DNA of 64,000 nt from Collybia mongolica (taxonomy: Eukaryota; Basidiomycota; Agaricomycetes; Agaricales; Clitocybaceae), in NCBI GenBank assembly GCA_013420905.1, contig JAAXNY010000001.1, forward strand, positions 1,488,001 through 1,552,000, given 5' to 3'. Shown here in pieces: positions 22,258 to 34,109 of the stretch. The notes under the pieces were generated by a model. That model did no database searches. It saw only the letters and a program-made list of their open reading frames with translations, and was not told the origin of the DNA. Positions within the stretch are counted from its first letter, which is position 1, and every line of letters begins with the position of its first letter. A program made the translations under genes and the position numbers.

Positions 22258-23335
22258 TCAACCCCGATGTTTGATATACATGTCTACAGGGCGGCAAAAA
22301 CCTTGGAGTCACAGGTTATTCAAATCGACCTGACTTTAAATGGTAGACGTACCTCCTTCCCCAGCAGTGCCGAAATGCCGTGCAAGGTCAAATCCAAAGC
22401 TCGTGAGTATAGTCCCAAAGTCAGCTGGACGTAGCTTGAGATTTTTCGCATTCTCTTTCAGTCTCTAGACAACGTTATACATTAAAAATAGCATTGAATA
22501 GTGAAAGATGGATTATTACCTCATCCATGCGTTTCGCTTTCGCATAGGTATTCCATGCTTGAGGTTCCAGGAAAAACGCTCCCCCAGGCTCTAATACTTG
22601 ATATATTTTGCGGAAGAAATTCTTTAAGCCTTCATCCCCTGCATTCAGGTGGATCCATTTCGAGATCGAGAACCTATATTGACCTATCTCAGATATGGTT
22701 CGTAACGAATAAAGCGGTACCTTACGCAACAACAACTGTATATCGTTCTGCGTCCTCTGGAATTTCAGTGTTCGTCCAGTCTGCCGTTCGGAACGAGACA
22801 TTGTGTGGAAATACTTGTTTTCCCCTGTTTTGCGACGAAGGTACTGGCAGCGATCCAATTTCATGTTCGCAAGATGTCGGGAAGTAGTCGGGCTGGCTGA
22901 AATTGGTTTCTTCGCTCGAAACCACTTGCGATTCCCTTCTTCGTTTCCTGGACACCGCGTCTTCCTGAGATTCTAACACCCTAACCTTGGGCTCCGATGG
23001 TGCTTGCAACGACCATACAGTCCGCCTGCGTCGCCATGCTGCCCGAACCAGAGTATCGTCAATATCTACTCCAACCACCTTGTTGGCGCCCCAAGATTGT
23101 GCTGGAAACTTTGGTCAGAACAATGTGAATCAATGACAAGGAAGCTCATACAAACCAATTTCACAAGTGACCCAGCCTTCATTGCAACCAATGTCAAGTA
23201 CGCGTGCATTTCGAAAGATGTCATTGGGCAAGAGAGATAGACGAGGATCTTTTGTCGATGGACGTTTTGTGTAGTAGCTTCAATCACGGAACCTTCAATT
23301 GGGACTTGAGATGCAGGGATTGCGGTCTGACCCAT
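22258..23335 (-). CDS. BMC1: Bin3-type RNA 5'-gamma-phosphate methyltransferase (MePCE/Bmc1-like), 5' exon damaged
   Basis: Five exons (23335-23156, 23101-22726, 22673-22520, 22452-22353, 22301-22258) with introns of 51-67 bp. Motifs: Y-Y-T-K-R-P and V-L-D-I-G-C-N-E-G-W-V-T-C-E-I (SAM motif I), K-V-V-G-V-D-I-D-D-T-L-V, S-I-S-K-W-I-H-L-N, F-F-R-K-I-Y-Q-V-L-E-P-G-G and a C-terminal G-F-C-R-P-V. This is the Bin3 domain, which caps 7SK, U6 or telomerase RNA in other eukaryotes. In exon 1 the frame from the only good ATG (Q-V-P-I-E-G) does not match the frame of Y-Y-T-K-R-P; about two extra bases near 23270-23285 shift it, and no plausible intron fits. It is therefore a pseudogene, an assembly error or has an unseen start. 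Confidence 0.75.
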
Positions 23336-25602
23336 GATAATTCCCGTATATTGGCGTATTTGTAGACATTGCAGACATTTATATTACCACTCTTTTCTGT
23401 GGTGATAATGAACAATGGAAAAAAACAACAGAATGAGAAGTGCAAGGTCTCGGTTGGCAACAAATGAGTGTTGTCGGAACTCGGAATTGTTGACCTGTCG
23501 ACAACTGATCAATCGACACAGCCACATTCTTACTTTGTTCCTTAGTAGCCTTGTGCACTATTCTGATCCTCTCATACACAAACTGGTATAACAAAGGATC
23601 CTTTACTTTCTCTCATAGTGACATACAATAAGGGACCTATGTGGGTACACACTGAGACTACGGGACATGCCATGGGTGTGCTGGTGCGGACAGTATGACT
23701 CTGTTTTCCGCTTTTAAAGCGTTCTACTGAACAAACTACGTCAGAGAATAGACAGAAAGCAAAAGAATAATATTCCATCTTACGCCACTCATTGACGATG
23801 ACGGTGGCTCTCTTATTTCTATTCCGAACTTCCTCCGGACTGTGGCAACAACAATTTAACGTGCTCTTGGTCGACTCGCGCAGAAATACAACGCGAGCCT
23901 CAAGCCCGGGGCCCACGTCAAGGGAGCACGAGGAAGGAAGCTGACATTGAAGTCACATCCACCACCCCCGGGAGGTAAGCTACTGGCTACGCTAACTACG
24001 CCGCACTCAGACTCAGACTCAAATTCACATCGACTTAAAAAACGAGAAGCCAGCTAGAGAGCACCCATAGAAAGAACCCAGAGAGACAGCGCAGATAAAC
24101 CCAGAGCGAAGAATCCTTAAACCAGCACAAAACGAAGATAATCGTCCAGCCGTGCGATATCACCGCGGTCGTCCGTGCCGAATCAGACATCGGGGCACTC
24201 CCAAGGCTAGCGATGAAAAGTGATTCAACCCTGTCGCAGGCGTAGTGGTGTTGAGGAGAAGAAAAACTGTGGACCGATGCAGGAAGATGATGAGGGTTTG
24301 ACAACAGGACGTCGTGATTTTAAGCTTCCTGGGTTGTTACTGCCACCGTGGCGATAAAGTCCGAAGCAAGGGTCCCATGTAGTTTGTTCTCTTTTGCTTT
24401 CGTTTGTTCATTTAGCCGAGTGGCAAAGGGACAAGAAATTTTTGGTTCTGTGACAACTGACGGCACTCATCGTGCCATTAAATGGAGGTGGAAGGCCAAG
24501 GAATCCCAAAGGAGATTTATATTGACAGCATTCAATGGATCTTGTCATCATGTGTTCCTCTGATAGTCGCGACGCGCTTTTTGCCGACTCGGCACCTAGT
24601 ATGAACCAACTCATCTTACTTTGAAAAATCGACTATGCATGTTTCATTTTCTGCCTCGTATCTTTGGGTGGTTACATACAGTCGCCCGAACACAACCCGG
24701 ATGGGCCTTGTTCTCGGGGCCCAGCTCTGAAGACACATGCGCCACGCAAACTTTGAAACTCTCCCCAAACTTCCTCAGGATCTGATCATCCTGATCCCCA
24801 TCTACGAAAATCTTGCTTTAAGTTCCAAGACGGGACCTGATTCAATTACCATATTTAAGTGAGTTTCCTCCCTTCCAGTAAAGATGCCTTCGCGCTCATA
24901 AATAAGTGTTTTCTGATTTGTATTTTAGAATTTAATCACTGCAAAATCACTGTTGAATAATTATCTGTGTATTTGGTTAAGAATTGAAAGTGGAAATTCC
25001 GCAGTATGTGAACAAGTGTCGCGGTCCGACTAAATTTCTGTAATCTTTTAAAAATGGATGGTTTAGTTAGTCATCTGCGTCGACGGCTCCTAGGATTGTG
25101 ATATATCTGGAAGGGTATATGACGCGCCACGACGCCTTTTCGGGGCGTAATTTATTAAATATAAGTTTCAGTATAGATTTTATAGATGTATTCTGAGTCG
25201 TCGTTTGATGATAGAAAGACTTTTTTGGATCAGGGATCAGCTTGAGATGATTGATTGATCAACCACAAAACGCGTCCCGGCGGAGATTCGGAAATCGGAT
25301 GTTCGTATGCGGTGCCCACAGCCGATGGTGGCAGGCAGGTGCAGCATGTTCGCAACGCGACAGCCTTTTGACAGATAACTACTATCATCCTTTCCATTTC
25401 ACGTCTCAATTGTACGAACAACACCCGAAAACATTAGCTCTTACTATTTCACCGTTGTTTCAGCGAAACTCAGCGAACCGGGTTGTGATTCCTGTATTTC
25501 TGCACTTCTGCAGTGAGTGTGACGCCTCTTCCTCACTATAGGTCGCGTGTATTAATTACGCTCTATCTGCGTCTCTATCTCTAGCATCCCTGATCATTTA
25601 GC
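23336..25602. other. Long intergenic region with one dispersed repeat
   Basis: More than 2 kb without a gene that I can support. Repeat copy C lies at 23855-23934. The short triple CAGACT near 24010 is too small to matter. The rest is unexplained AT-rich sequence. Confidence 0.4.
23855..23934 (+). repeat. Dispersed repeat, copy C
   Basis: Same ends as copies A and B (TTTAACGTGC ... CAAGGGAGCACGAGGA), with TTGGTCGACTCGCG shared with copy A. Confidence 0.6.
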
Positions 25603-27099
25603 ATGCTAAAGTTTCCTGACTGGCTTAACCCAATTTCTCTCGACTTTACTGTTCCCGACCCAAATATCTGCGAAGTGAGTGTTTAATCAACTTTCCTTTG
25701 TGCAAGGAAGTTTAGATGTCACCATCTATGTGGTAATCAGTACTGCGGGGTGAAACCGAAGTACAAGGAAGGGGGCTATACGCACCCATATTGTGGACGG
25801 ACATGCGCCCAACAAGCAGCCACTGGTGGCTCGGCCAGGACCACCCCAACCCTATCACCAACGAGTCCTACGTATAGTACGAATCGTTACATTTCTCCTC
25901 AGTTTTTCGACTTGTGTGAGGTAACGTCGCTACTTGGTAACAAGCTTGCTTTTGTCTAATCCGTACCTAGGGCTGTGGCAAAAACCCCAAAGCTGTTGAA
26001 AGCAATGGCTTTCAACACCCATATTGCAGCAGGAAGTGCGCCCAGCATTATCTTTCACAGCCCCAAAGAAGAATGTGCCAGGTATGTCTCTACATAATCC
26101 AGTTTTCGTCACACGCCCCACAAGTGCTAATCGCGAAGCAGACCTGTGGCGTGCGGCCCCGTGCAATCGAAAACGGGTTCGAACACCCGTTTTGTAGGAA
26201 ATCCTGCGTGCCCAAAGCGACTTGTGCTGTCCCTGGGTGTCCTGATTTAGCCACAACATCCGGTTTCTGCGACATAAATCATAAGGCGTATGTCTTTATT
26301 GTGATCGGAGGGGGCCTGGCTGACTTTGGTCCTTATCATATTTCATAGTCAAGACTACTTACCACTTCGATATCGACATGGTTCGTTGCAGAATAGCCCA
26401 ATCAATCCTTTAACAGACCCTCGTCGCGTGAAGAGCTCCCCGCAAACCAGCCCAAGCCTTTCTCCAGGAACGCCACGCCACCGTATCTTGTTCTACCATA
26501 AGCATGATCCACACTATGGATTTACCAACTTCTCCGCACATCCCGTCCACTTTCAAGGCAAAGCCTACCCAACGAGCGAACATCTGTTCCAGTCTTTCAA
26601 GGTAGGTATTTTTATTACGTCTAGTTTGAGATGAAGATTGGAGCCTGTCGCGTAGTTTCAGAAACACAACCCGAGTGTTGCAGAGCATATGCGCACATGT
26701 TCGAATTTCCCGAGGGATGTATTTTCTGAGGCTCGCCGATATCACAAAGACATCCGACCCGACTGGAATCGCGTGAAAATCCAAAAGGCGAGCCACAAAC
26801 ATTTTGGAACTTTATAGATCAATGCTTACATGCAGCCTGATTAGATGGATATCGCCTTGTGGCACAAATTCACACAGCACCAAGATCTGAAAACGGAGCT
26901 CTTGGCGACTGGGAATGCTGAACTCGTTGAGGTGAGCATACATGCATGTTCACTCCAGATAAGGGCTCACCCTCTGACATGCTTCTAGGATTCTGACAAA
27001 GACGCCTTCTGGGGCGTGGGTCCTGATGGAAATGGCCGAAACGAGCTCGGAAAGGCTTTGGAAAGGCTGAGAACAAAGCTCAGGAATATTAAAACATGA
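25603..27099 (+). CDS. Zinc-motif repeat protein with C-terminal NADAR (YbiA-like) domain
   Basis: Eight exons (25603-25674, 25741-25920, 25971-26081, 26142-26287, 26397-26601, 26656-26787, 26845-26931, 26989-27099) give 347 residues. The N-terminal half has three repeats of the type C-x2-C-G-x-x-P...H-P-[YF]-C-x-x-x-C (Y-C-G-V-K-P, G-C-G-K-N-P, T-C-G-V-R-P) and then C-A-V-P-G-C-P, likely zinc-binding. The C-terminal 160 residues form a NADAR domain: F-T-N-F-S-A-H-P-V, Y-P-T-S-E-H-L-F-Q-S-F-K, W-N-R-V-K-I-Q-K, D-A-F-W-G-V-G-x-D-G-x-G-R-N-E-L-G-K. NADAR proteins are linked to NAD/ADP-ribose or riboflavin-intermediate chemistry (N-glycosidase activity). The sixth intron (26788-26844) starts with GC, in AAG|GCGAGC. 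Confidence 0.85.
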
Positions 27100-27529
27100 T
27101 AAAGCGTACGATACCCTATCATATTTCACCTTTTTTATTTCTTTTTGATCGGTTGTATTTATTTCTGTATCATCCTCAGTTGACGTCTTTCTGGGTTATA
27201 ATAGTTAACACTATACATTATGGATGTAATAATATTCAAATCGGACCATGGGTTCTGGGCCGTCTGGCACATGTATAATGAATGAAAGCTTTATAGAAGT
27301 CAAATTTTCGAGACATTTAAAGTTGTCTCTAATATCGGGGTACATGTGCAAGTATACCCGGCGGCGAAAAAATGCTTTCATCAGATAATCGTCGTGTATA
27401 CAAAAGTACCAGTTACAGATAAGACAACAAGGTCCCATGAGATATATAAATTAACCAATCCGACATCTACCAACGAATCTAATGACTGCCGCCGAGGCAA
27501 ACTCCCAGGTATCTATGTCCAAAAATCCG
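27100..27529. other. Intergenic, convergent 3' ends
   Basis: This lies between the NADAR gene (+) and the ubiquitin protease gene (-). AT-rich, presumably 3' UTR sequence; nothing else is seen. Confidence 0.5.
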
Positions 27530-30500
27530 TCATATCCGCTCATACATACACATGTACGCTTTGGCTTTCAACACCTCCTCTAGCGTGGTAAGCCTCACGA
27601 TGGTATCGCTGATGTACGCCCAAGGTCTGCTCGGCGGTATGCTACCGTTGCGTTCAGTCTCCCCTACAGAGGGTGCGTCACTCAAACTACTGGACCCGTT
27701 TATCGCGGGAAGAGATGGTGTAGGAAGAGCGGTGTATGCGATATAGTGCCCCCCAAGCTGTGGAAACAGATCAGTATAGAAACGTAAAGCCAAAACGCTG
27801 CAGACGCACCATATTTCCAATGTGCACTACCACTGCATACAATCGGTACATACACTTCTCGCCGTCCTTCGCCTTCCGCTTCGTATGGCTCACTTTCTTC
27901 CCCAGGCCAAAGTCCTCCTTCTTTGGTGCAAGATACGGCGTAAGGTCGAGAAACTCAGGAAACGTGACGTAGTCGTCAAGTTTGCGGAACCCATGGGTGA
28001 ACGAGAGCATGTGCGTTTTCGATATTTGTTGAAAGCGCTTGAGGTGGATGACAAGCACAGGCGGAGGCGTGCCAATGAGGTACCGCTTGTACGCCGGCCG
28101 CATGATCACAGGCTTCGGCCGTGCAGGCCTCTTCATGGGCGCCTGGGCCTGTGGCTGCTGGTGGTCCATGCCGACTGATGTCGAGGATGATTCTATCGAC
28201 TGTGCGGATGTGGCTATAGAGTTCTCGCTCTCCGCACCAGATCCTGAGCTGTCGTCGGTGCTGTCAGCATCGGATCGGAGCTGCTGGTGGCGCAGTTTAG
28301 GGATGGGGAGGGAGTCTTTCGAGGCAGATACGGAGGACGGGAGGTGGGAGAGGACTTGCCCGAGGCGTGGAGTTGGGTGCGCTATGGGTGTGGGGGTAGT
28401 ACTGCTGGATGCGGTTGGGGGAATAGGGAGTGGTCGGGGGGTGGGACCGGTTATTTGAGGAAGGGGTCGAGGATGCTTGGATTCGGGGGGGTTGGCGGGG
28501 GGTGTAGTGGATATAAGGGGGACGGACATCCCGCCTGGCGTTGGATTTGTGTGGGCGCGGGTGAGGGGGCTGGGGACATGTTCGGACGTTCTCCTTTCAC
28601 CATGATCAAGCGTTCTCTTTTCGCCTGTTGAGCGGGGCGCGGCACCGGATGGGAGTGAAGAGACTGATCGGTTGGGGTCCCTAGTATCATTTTCTGGGTG
28701 TTTGTAATACGAAACGGTAGGGGTCGACATGGATGTAGGAAGGTGTGTTACGGGAGGGGATGGTGGGGGTAGAGAGTGGCCGTTGCCCATCGCTGCTTGG
28801 GGATCTGGAGCTCCACTTCCATGGTCAACGCTATCTGAGTCGTCGTCGGCACATCCATCCTCGCCTTTAGAAACGTACTCGCCATTGGCAATCTTCCAAC
28901 ACCGCCGGCATCCTACCATGTTTTCCCCATCGAGGTTTTCCACTGCCGTGAACATCCGCAGGCAATCCTCGATGCCCGAAGGCTGACCAATGCCCAACCA
29001 CACTGGCAGGTTGTGTGTGGACGCAGAGGGTGTGCCTGTAGATATGGATCGGTTGCTGCTGTTGTGGAGGTTGTATCCGGGCTTAAACAGCGCGAAGGGG
29101 TTAGACGATGTTGGTGTGATATCTGCGAGAATCTGACGGAGGTACTCGAGCTCTGCTGAGGTGGGTTTGGGTGGTTTCGGCGACTTAGACCGATTAATGT
29201 TCACGAAATTAGCTGGGGACGGGGGTCGGGTGCTGGGTGCGGGCTCGGAGGCGCGGGGTGGGGTTGATGGCCGGGATAGGCGGATGGCGGGCGTGTGGCT
29301 TGGTGGAACCTCAGGTGTACTAGTTCGTGGAGTTGAGCGTGAGGAATCTGCTGATGTTCGTTCTTCATCAATAGTTAGGACGGGTAGGTTAGCGGAGGTG
29401 GTCCTCTCTCGACTACCATCCCTCGGACGACTGCCGCGCTCCTTAGCCCCCTTTCCCAGCCCTACTGTTATGCTAATGCGCCTTCCAATCTTCGCCCAAC
29501 CCTCGTCTTTCTTCCCCTTCTTTTCTTTCTTCGCGCCATCCGTAATTACGACATGTTTACCGTCCTGTAGCTCTACTCCGTTTACAAGAATACCTGAACC
29601 ATCGCTCTCCGTTGTTGCGATGTCCTCTTTCGAGGTCGTCGGGCTCCGCTCGCTTTCCCCCTCTTGGACCGGTTCTGCGACAATATCCAGGCTTCTCCGT
29701 CTCGGATCAACTCCAATTGGGGGCTCCTCGTGGCCTCCGAGTTGCGCCCCTCGCTCACGTGGGCTCGGTGGAACTGACGAGGGACGTGGAATCTCGGAAC
29801 CAACCGCTAACGTGGTGGTAGGAAATGAAGCCAGTCGTTTGGCAAGGTTCTTAAAGCGATCACGTTTCCGTTCGTGGTAGTCTTCCGCCTTTAGGCTGAG
29901 GCTGATATCATTGAAGTCCTCATACGTTTGCGAGACATGCTTGCATTTCTGGCATACGAGGATGCTCGTCAGTTTCCCCCCAAAGATCATGTCCGGAAGT
30001 GACATTAACTTGTCCTCTGGGGGTGGGTCTGAAACGGGAGGTATGTGGGAGGTCGTTATCGTCGTTCTTCGTCGCTTCTTCGTTACTAAGGGGGGTGGTG
30101 GCGGCTGCCGTTTCTTGATTACCTGCATTGGAGCATTAGTAAGGTACCGTTTTTGCGTACTCGAGGACTCACATCCAGCTCTTCCATTCGCATGGCATCC
30201 AGTAATATCCGAAGGAACTCGTGGGCATCTTGTTGGGCGAAGTCAAGGTACTGGTCGTATTTGCGACCGAGGGTGCTCAGTATAGGCCTGAAAAGAGCAG
30301 TGGGAGGTCAGCTTTACCGCGGTCCCGTGCCGCAAATACTTACTTGGGGCTAAGGCTTTCCCTCCTTTGTAGTGCCTGCACCTGCCATGCCTTGTGGATC
30401 ACAGTGAGGAATACGTCCCCGATAGGCATGGTGTTCACCCATGGCTTCTCGTAGGGACCACCGAGGTTGTGACCATTCGTCAACAACGGTGATCTCCTTG

Positions 30501-30785
30501 ACAGAAGGGGTGTACTGAAGCGTTCTTGTGCCGATGGTGGGATTGGGTTGAAGTGTGCGAGATCGTTGAGGAGACGAGTTGCTATCAGCTGGAATGGAAA
30601 CGACCCGCATCAGCTCGTATTTTGTGACCTGGCAAGCAACGTACCCCTTGAAGAACAGAGTTCATGAAGCAAGTATTTCCATGATTGACGAGACCTGGTG
30701 GAAGGTAAGCTGACTTCTCCTCTTCTTCTCTCTGTTTCCTAGCTCGGTATATTTCTTGGGGTGTTGGTTTCTTTGCCTTTGCCAT
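27530..30785 (-). CDS. Ubiquitin carboxyl-terminal hydrolase, USP family (Ubp16/USP16-45-like)
   Basis: Five exons (30785-30645, 30588-30344, 30287-30173, 30122-27810, 27757-27530) join in frame to 1,013 residues. The Cys box is G-L-V-N-H-G-N-T-C-F-M-N-S near residue 40; Q-Q-D-A-H-E-F-L-R follows. A C-x-x-C pair (C-Q-K-C) may be part of the USP zinc ribbon, together with C-R-R-C. The His box L-G-G-H-Y-I-A-Y and S-D-T-I-V-R come in the last exon. All catalytic residues are present. A disordered, Ser/Pro-rich insert of roughly 400 residues splits the catalytic domain. It should remove ubiquitin from proteins; the target is unknown. The start ATG at 30785 is the first in frame after a GTG that must not be used. 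Confidence 0.92.
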
Positions 30786-31977
30786 GTTCGACACACGCCG
30801 CTAGCTGTGCGCCACCCAAATCAAGAGCGGTAGTATAGACTGGTGTTATTCCAATTGAGCGAAAGTATAACGGTGGATCAGAAAGGGTATGAATCAGCGT
30901 TCATGGGCTTGTATAGAGCTTTGCGGAGGCGTAGGATGAGCTGATCTAATTTAGTGATTGCGAATGCCGAATGCCGACACGTGGCTTCGCTGCCTGCGGT
31001 GGCGGCGGCCCGGGTACCTGACAACCCTTATATGATCTCTCCGAGTCACCACCGAGTCAACCAGTAGAGCGAGGCCTTCAGATGCTGTACCACTCCGCAC
31101 TCGATGCTCAGCTCTCCAGCTGCGCCCTCCAATTGCGCCATCCTCGGCTTTCGCCGTCAGACTCAGGCGCCACAGCCGTATTCAATACGTGTTCACTACA
31201 CAAGACACGTAAGAACAGCGCAAGGCAAACAAAGCGCAGCTTCATAATCATTGCAAGCGATCTTATATATGTTGTGAAAGTTCACTATCTCAAATACTCG
31301 GCGGTTATGTCCCAGCCCCAGAATGCCCACGCTCATTACCGAGTACCAGCTGGAAGTTAACTTGAGGCCTTAAATAATGACGCCAAGGCGGAGTCACTAC
31401 CAGTGTCTCATCCCATTTGGGAAGAATGGAAGGCTCGACGAACGGCAGTTATTCGGGCATGCGAATTCGATAATTGAACACTTCTGTTGAACTAACATTT
31501 CTTCCTCAGTGTGATGCAGGCTTGCATCACTCCGGACCTGAGCAATTCCACCATACTCCCAATGCCCTCAGCTCAAATGACCAATCATTCACTCCGACTT
31601 GTTCGAGGAATCTAGACCTTTTACCAAAATGCTCAATATCCACCTCATACGGCTGTGGCGAGTGCAGGCTTCGAAATAGGAAAGTGTGATGTGGAACTTG
31701 ACGAACCAGTTCATGCGAAATGAATGTGTGAGGCACGGCTTAAGAAGCGGTAGCGGTGGGTGTGGAGTTCACCGTGACGGTTTTTGATCAATAAAACGGC
31801 AATTCGTTTCTCAGGTCGAATCAAGGAAAGCCACGTAAAGCTCATTGTATTTTGCAGAAAGTGTCCTAGGCGCCGATTTTACATCACGCCGGCCTTTGAT
31901 TATCCCAAGAACTCTGGACATTCTGTACATCGAGGCGAAGTTTGAGCACAAACCCTTGTCTTAATCCGTAAGCCTTC
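30786..31977. other. Intergenic, promoter of the USP gene
   Basis: About 1.2 kb. It holds the USP promoter (-). Short ORFs on both strands (31082, 31474) look non-coding. No repeat is seen. Confidence 0.4.
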
Positions 31978-32225
31978 ATGACCATGCAAACGACCTCGTT
32001 GTCGCCATCCGGATTCAACTTTGGTCAGCCTCCAATATACACGGCCGGGGGTATGCTCTATCCGGTGAGCGTTTACCGTGGTCCCGAATTGTTGACATAT
32101 CCTTCACGTTGACTCCCCCACCCCCGCGCGCGTCCCGATTGCCTACGTAGGCGGGCTATCTGAATTTCATGGGAATCTCGCCATTTGGGTATCGAATCCC
32201 AACGCCTTCTTTCGTCCATTTTTAA
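31978..32225 (+). CDS. Doubtful two-exon mini-gene
   Basis: ATG at 31978, exon to 32064, intron 32065-32150 (GTGAGC...TACGTAG), exon to TAA at 32225: 53 codons, starting M-T-M-Q-T-T-S-L-S-P. Nothing in it is recognisable. It may be the first exons of a longer gene, because a frame at 32253-32501 contains a hydrophobic stretch (V-A-T-A-L-V-I-L-E-G-V-V). Confidence 0.2.
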
Positions 32226-33141
32226 TCAAGGTGTGGGCAGACATTTTTCGTTATGCGAATGCTCAGAGCTCATGCCCCTGACACTGCGTGTCGAGGGCAG
32301 GCGCGGGGACTGTATGTATCGGGCTTTTTGTGGGCGAATTCCATTGTGGCGACGGCGCTTGTGATATTAGAAGGAGTGGTACCGATGATGAGTGCGGAAT
32401 GGGTGCGCTTCTCCCCACCACTAGATGCCCTCGTTGTCTGTCTGTACTTGATCAGGATAGTCAACTACTGCTTTCGGACGACCTGCGTGGCAAGACCGTA
32501 GAATTCACTTTGGACTGTACAAGATTAGTGGAAAGTTGCTGGTGTTTGGGGTCTCACAAGCAACGCGCCCCCGACGCCTGCGCCGAAGCGCGTTTCATGC
32601 ACCTATTGGACTACCACCATAGATGCAAACGCACTTTATGTATTCTTCCGTTTTCGTCGATGGGTTTTAGGAATAATGTGAAAGTGAAGAAGTGGCGTGT
32701 TCCAAAATATGGCGATAGGTCGCAGCGGCGAGCAACCGCGGAAAATTCAGTTCCTCTTGCGGCTTCGGTACTTCTATGGCTTGTTAAGGCAACCACACCG
32801 GACATAGGCGTGAGCGGCCGACGCGGCCAACCAGCTTGTGATCTTGCAATTGAAGGATGAGAGACAGCAAATGTGTTGTGCATCACCTTCGACCATTTTT
32901 ATATAAGGTGATTTTTGGGTTAGATTATTTCGTGGCTAAACCTGGAAAGTCTATTTATCAGCTGATCAGCATTATCATTTATGCTACATAGTGCCCCCGA
33001 GAGGGCAACTACGACCTCCAAGATTTGACGATGGATCGGGGTTCTTTCAAGTGACCATTGGCGGCATGATTTCCGGAGAGCGATTGAGAACTTCGAGACA
33101 AGGTAATACCCCTTTATTTTTCCCCCTCTTCCATCGCTACT
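32226..33141. other. Unassigned region
   Basis: Two overlapping plus-strand ORFs (32253-32501, hydrophobic; 32288-32860, Cys-rich, 190 codons) compete, and I cannot support either as a gene. No transposon signature is seen. Confidence 0.3.
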
Positions 33142-33750
33142 ATGATGAACACAGAAGAGCCCCCTCCCCCTCCATACCTCACGCCAGTTCTCTACGATGA
33201 AACTCACCATGGACGTTGGACGATGGCACCGGAAATAGCTAGTATGGGACACCTTGCTAATTTGACAGGGTATCTCGAGCACCATGCACCAACGACTGAT
33301 GGAAGCTTTGGTATCTGTGTTGCCAGGGGAGAAGGACTATTCGTTAGCCAGGTTTTTATTCAATGGGTTCTCTTTTCGGTTGATATTCTGACTGACCGTG
33401 CTTGGTAGAGGTTATACGAATCAATTCCGGAAGCTCAACGTCCCGCTCTCAATGCGAATGAAGCCGGAAGAACTGTCAAGTTTACACTGTCTGGGGAAGA
33501 AGAGACTGCTATTGGGAGTGTCATCATGCCCGTCGTCTTCACCAATGCCGTCACTGGTTCTCAGTTTATCGTCAAACTCTACGCCCTCGTGTTGCCGAAT
33601 CTCTTGATGGGCATGTTCCTTAGCAGGGACACCCTTTTTCAATCGTTTCTCAAGTCGGAGCAGTGGGATGATGGAAAAGTGACGTTTATCTGCAATTTCG
33701 GGAATGGGCCGGATGTCCATCTTGTTCATCAATTACCAGCACGGCACTGA
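33142..33750 (+). CDS. Orphan protein, intact copy of a tandem pair
   Basis: Two exons (33142-33351, 33409-33750) give 183 residues. Blocks: P-V-L-Y-D-E-T-H-H-G-R-W, H-L-A-N-x-T-G-Y-L-E, a Val/Thr-rich stretch V-K-F-T-L-S-G-E-E-E-T-A, then L-Y-A-L-V-L-P-N-L-L-M-G-M-F and F-I-C-N-F-G-N-G-P-D-V-H. Composition suggests a small all-beta protein. No signal peptide or membrane segment. A diverged, broken copy follows at 34110. The antisense ORF 33421-33732 is a shadow. Function unknown. Confidence 0.65.
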
Positions 33751-34109
33751 GGGTAAGCGTGCCAGAAGGCATTATTCACATTGGTGCTCACCAAAAATTC
33801 AGGTCAGTATGGAAAGGGGAGTTAAATGGTTAAAATATAGCTTCTGTGGCCTTTCGCGCATATACCCTCCCGGTTTTATCGTGGACGTGCATTAGACAAG
33901 TCTGGTAGGGAGTAAATCCACCAAGCATACTTTACTTATTATAAATTCGCGGCGATAGCTGTTGACGTCATGATATTCCTGTATGGCGGTATGAGGGGAA
34001 ATTGTACTGAAGCCAGCCTGAGGAACGTCAATTTGGGCGCATGGGCAATTACCATGGAAAAAGAAACCCCGATATCTGATTCCTCACCTGACAGTTCACA
34101 ACTTTTAGA

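Noticed and set aside
24000..24025. CAGACT short tandem run
   Set aside because: Only three units, within chance expectation.
29161..29880. 239-codon plus-strand ORF
   Set aside because: It lies wholly inside the large exon of the ubiquitin protease on the other strand, with low-complexity composition; a shadow.
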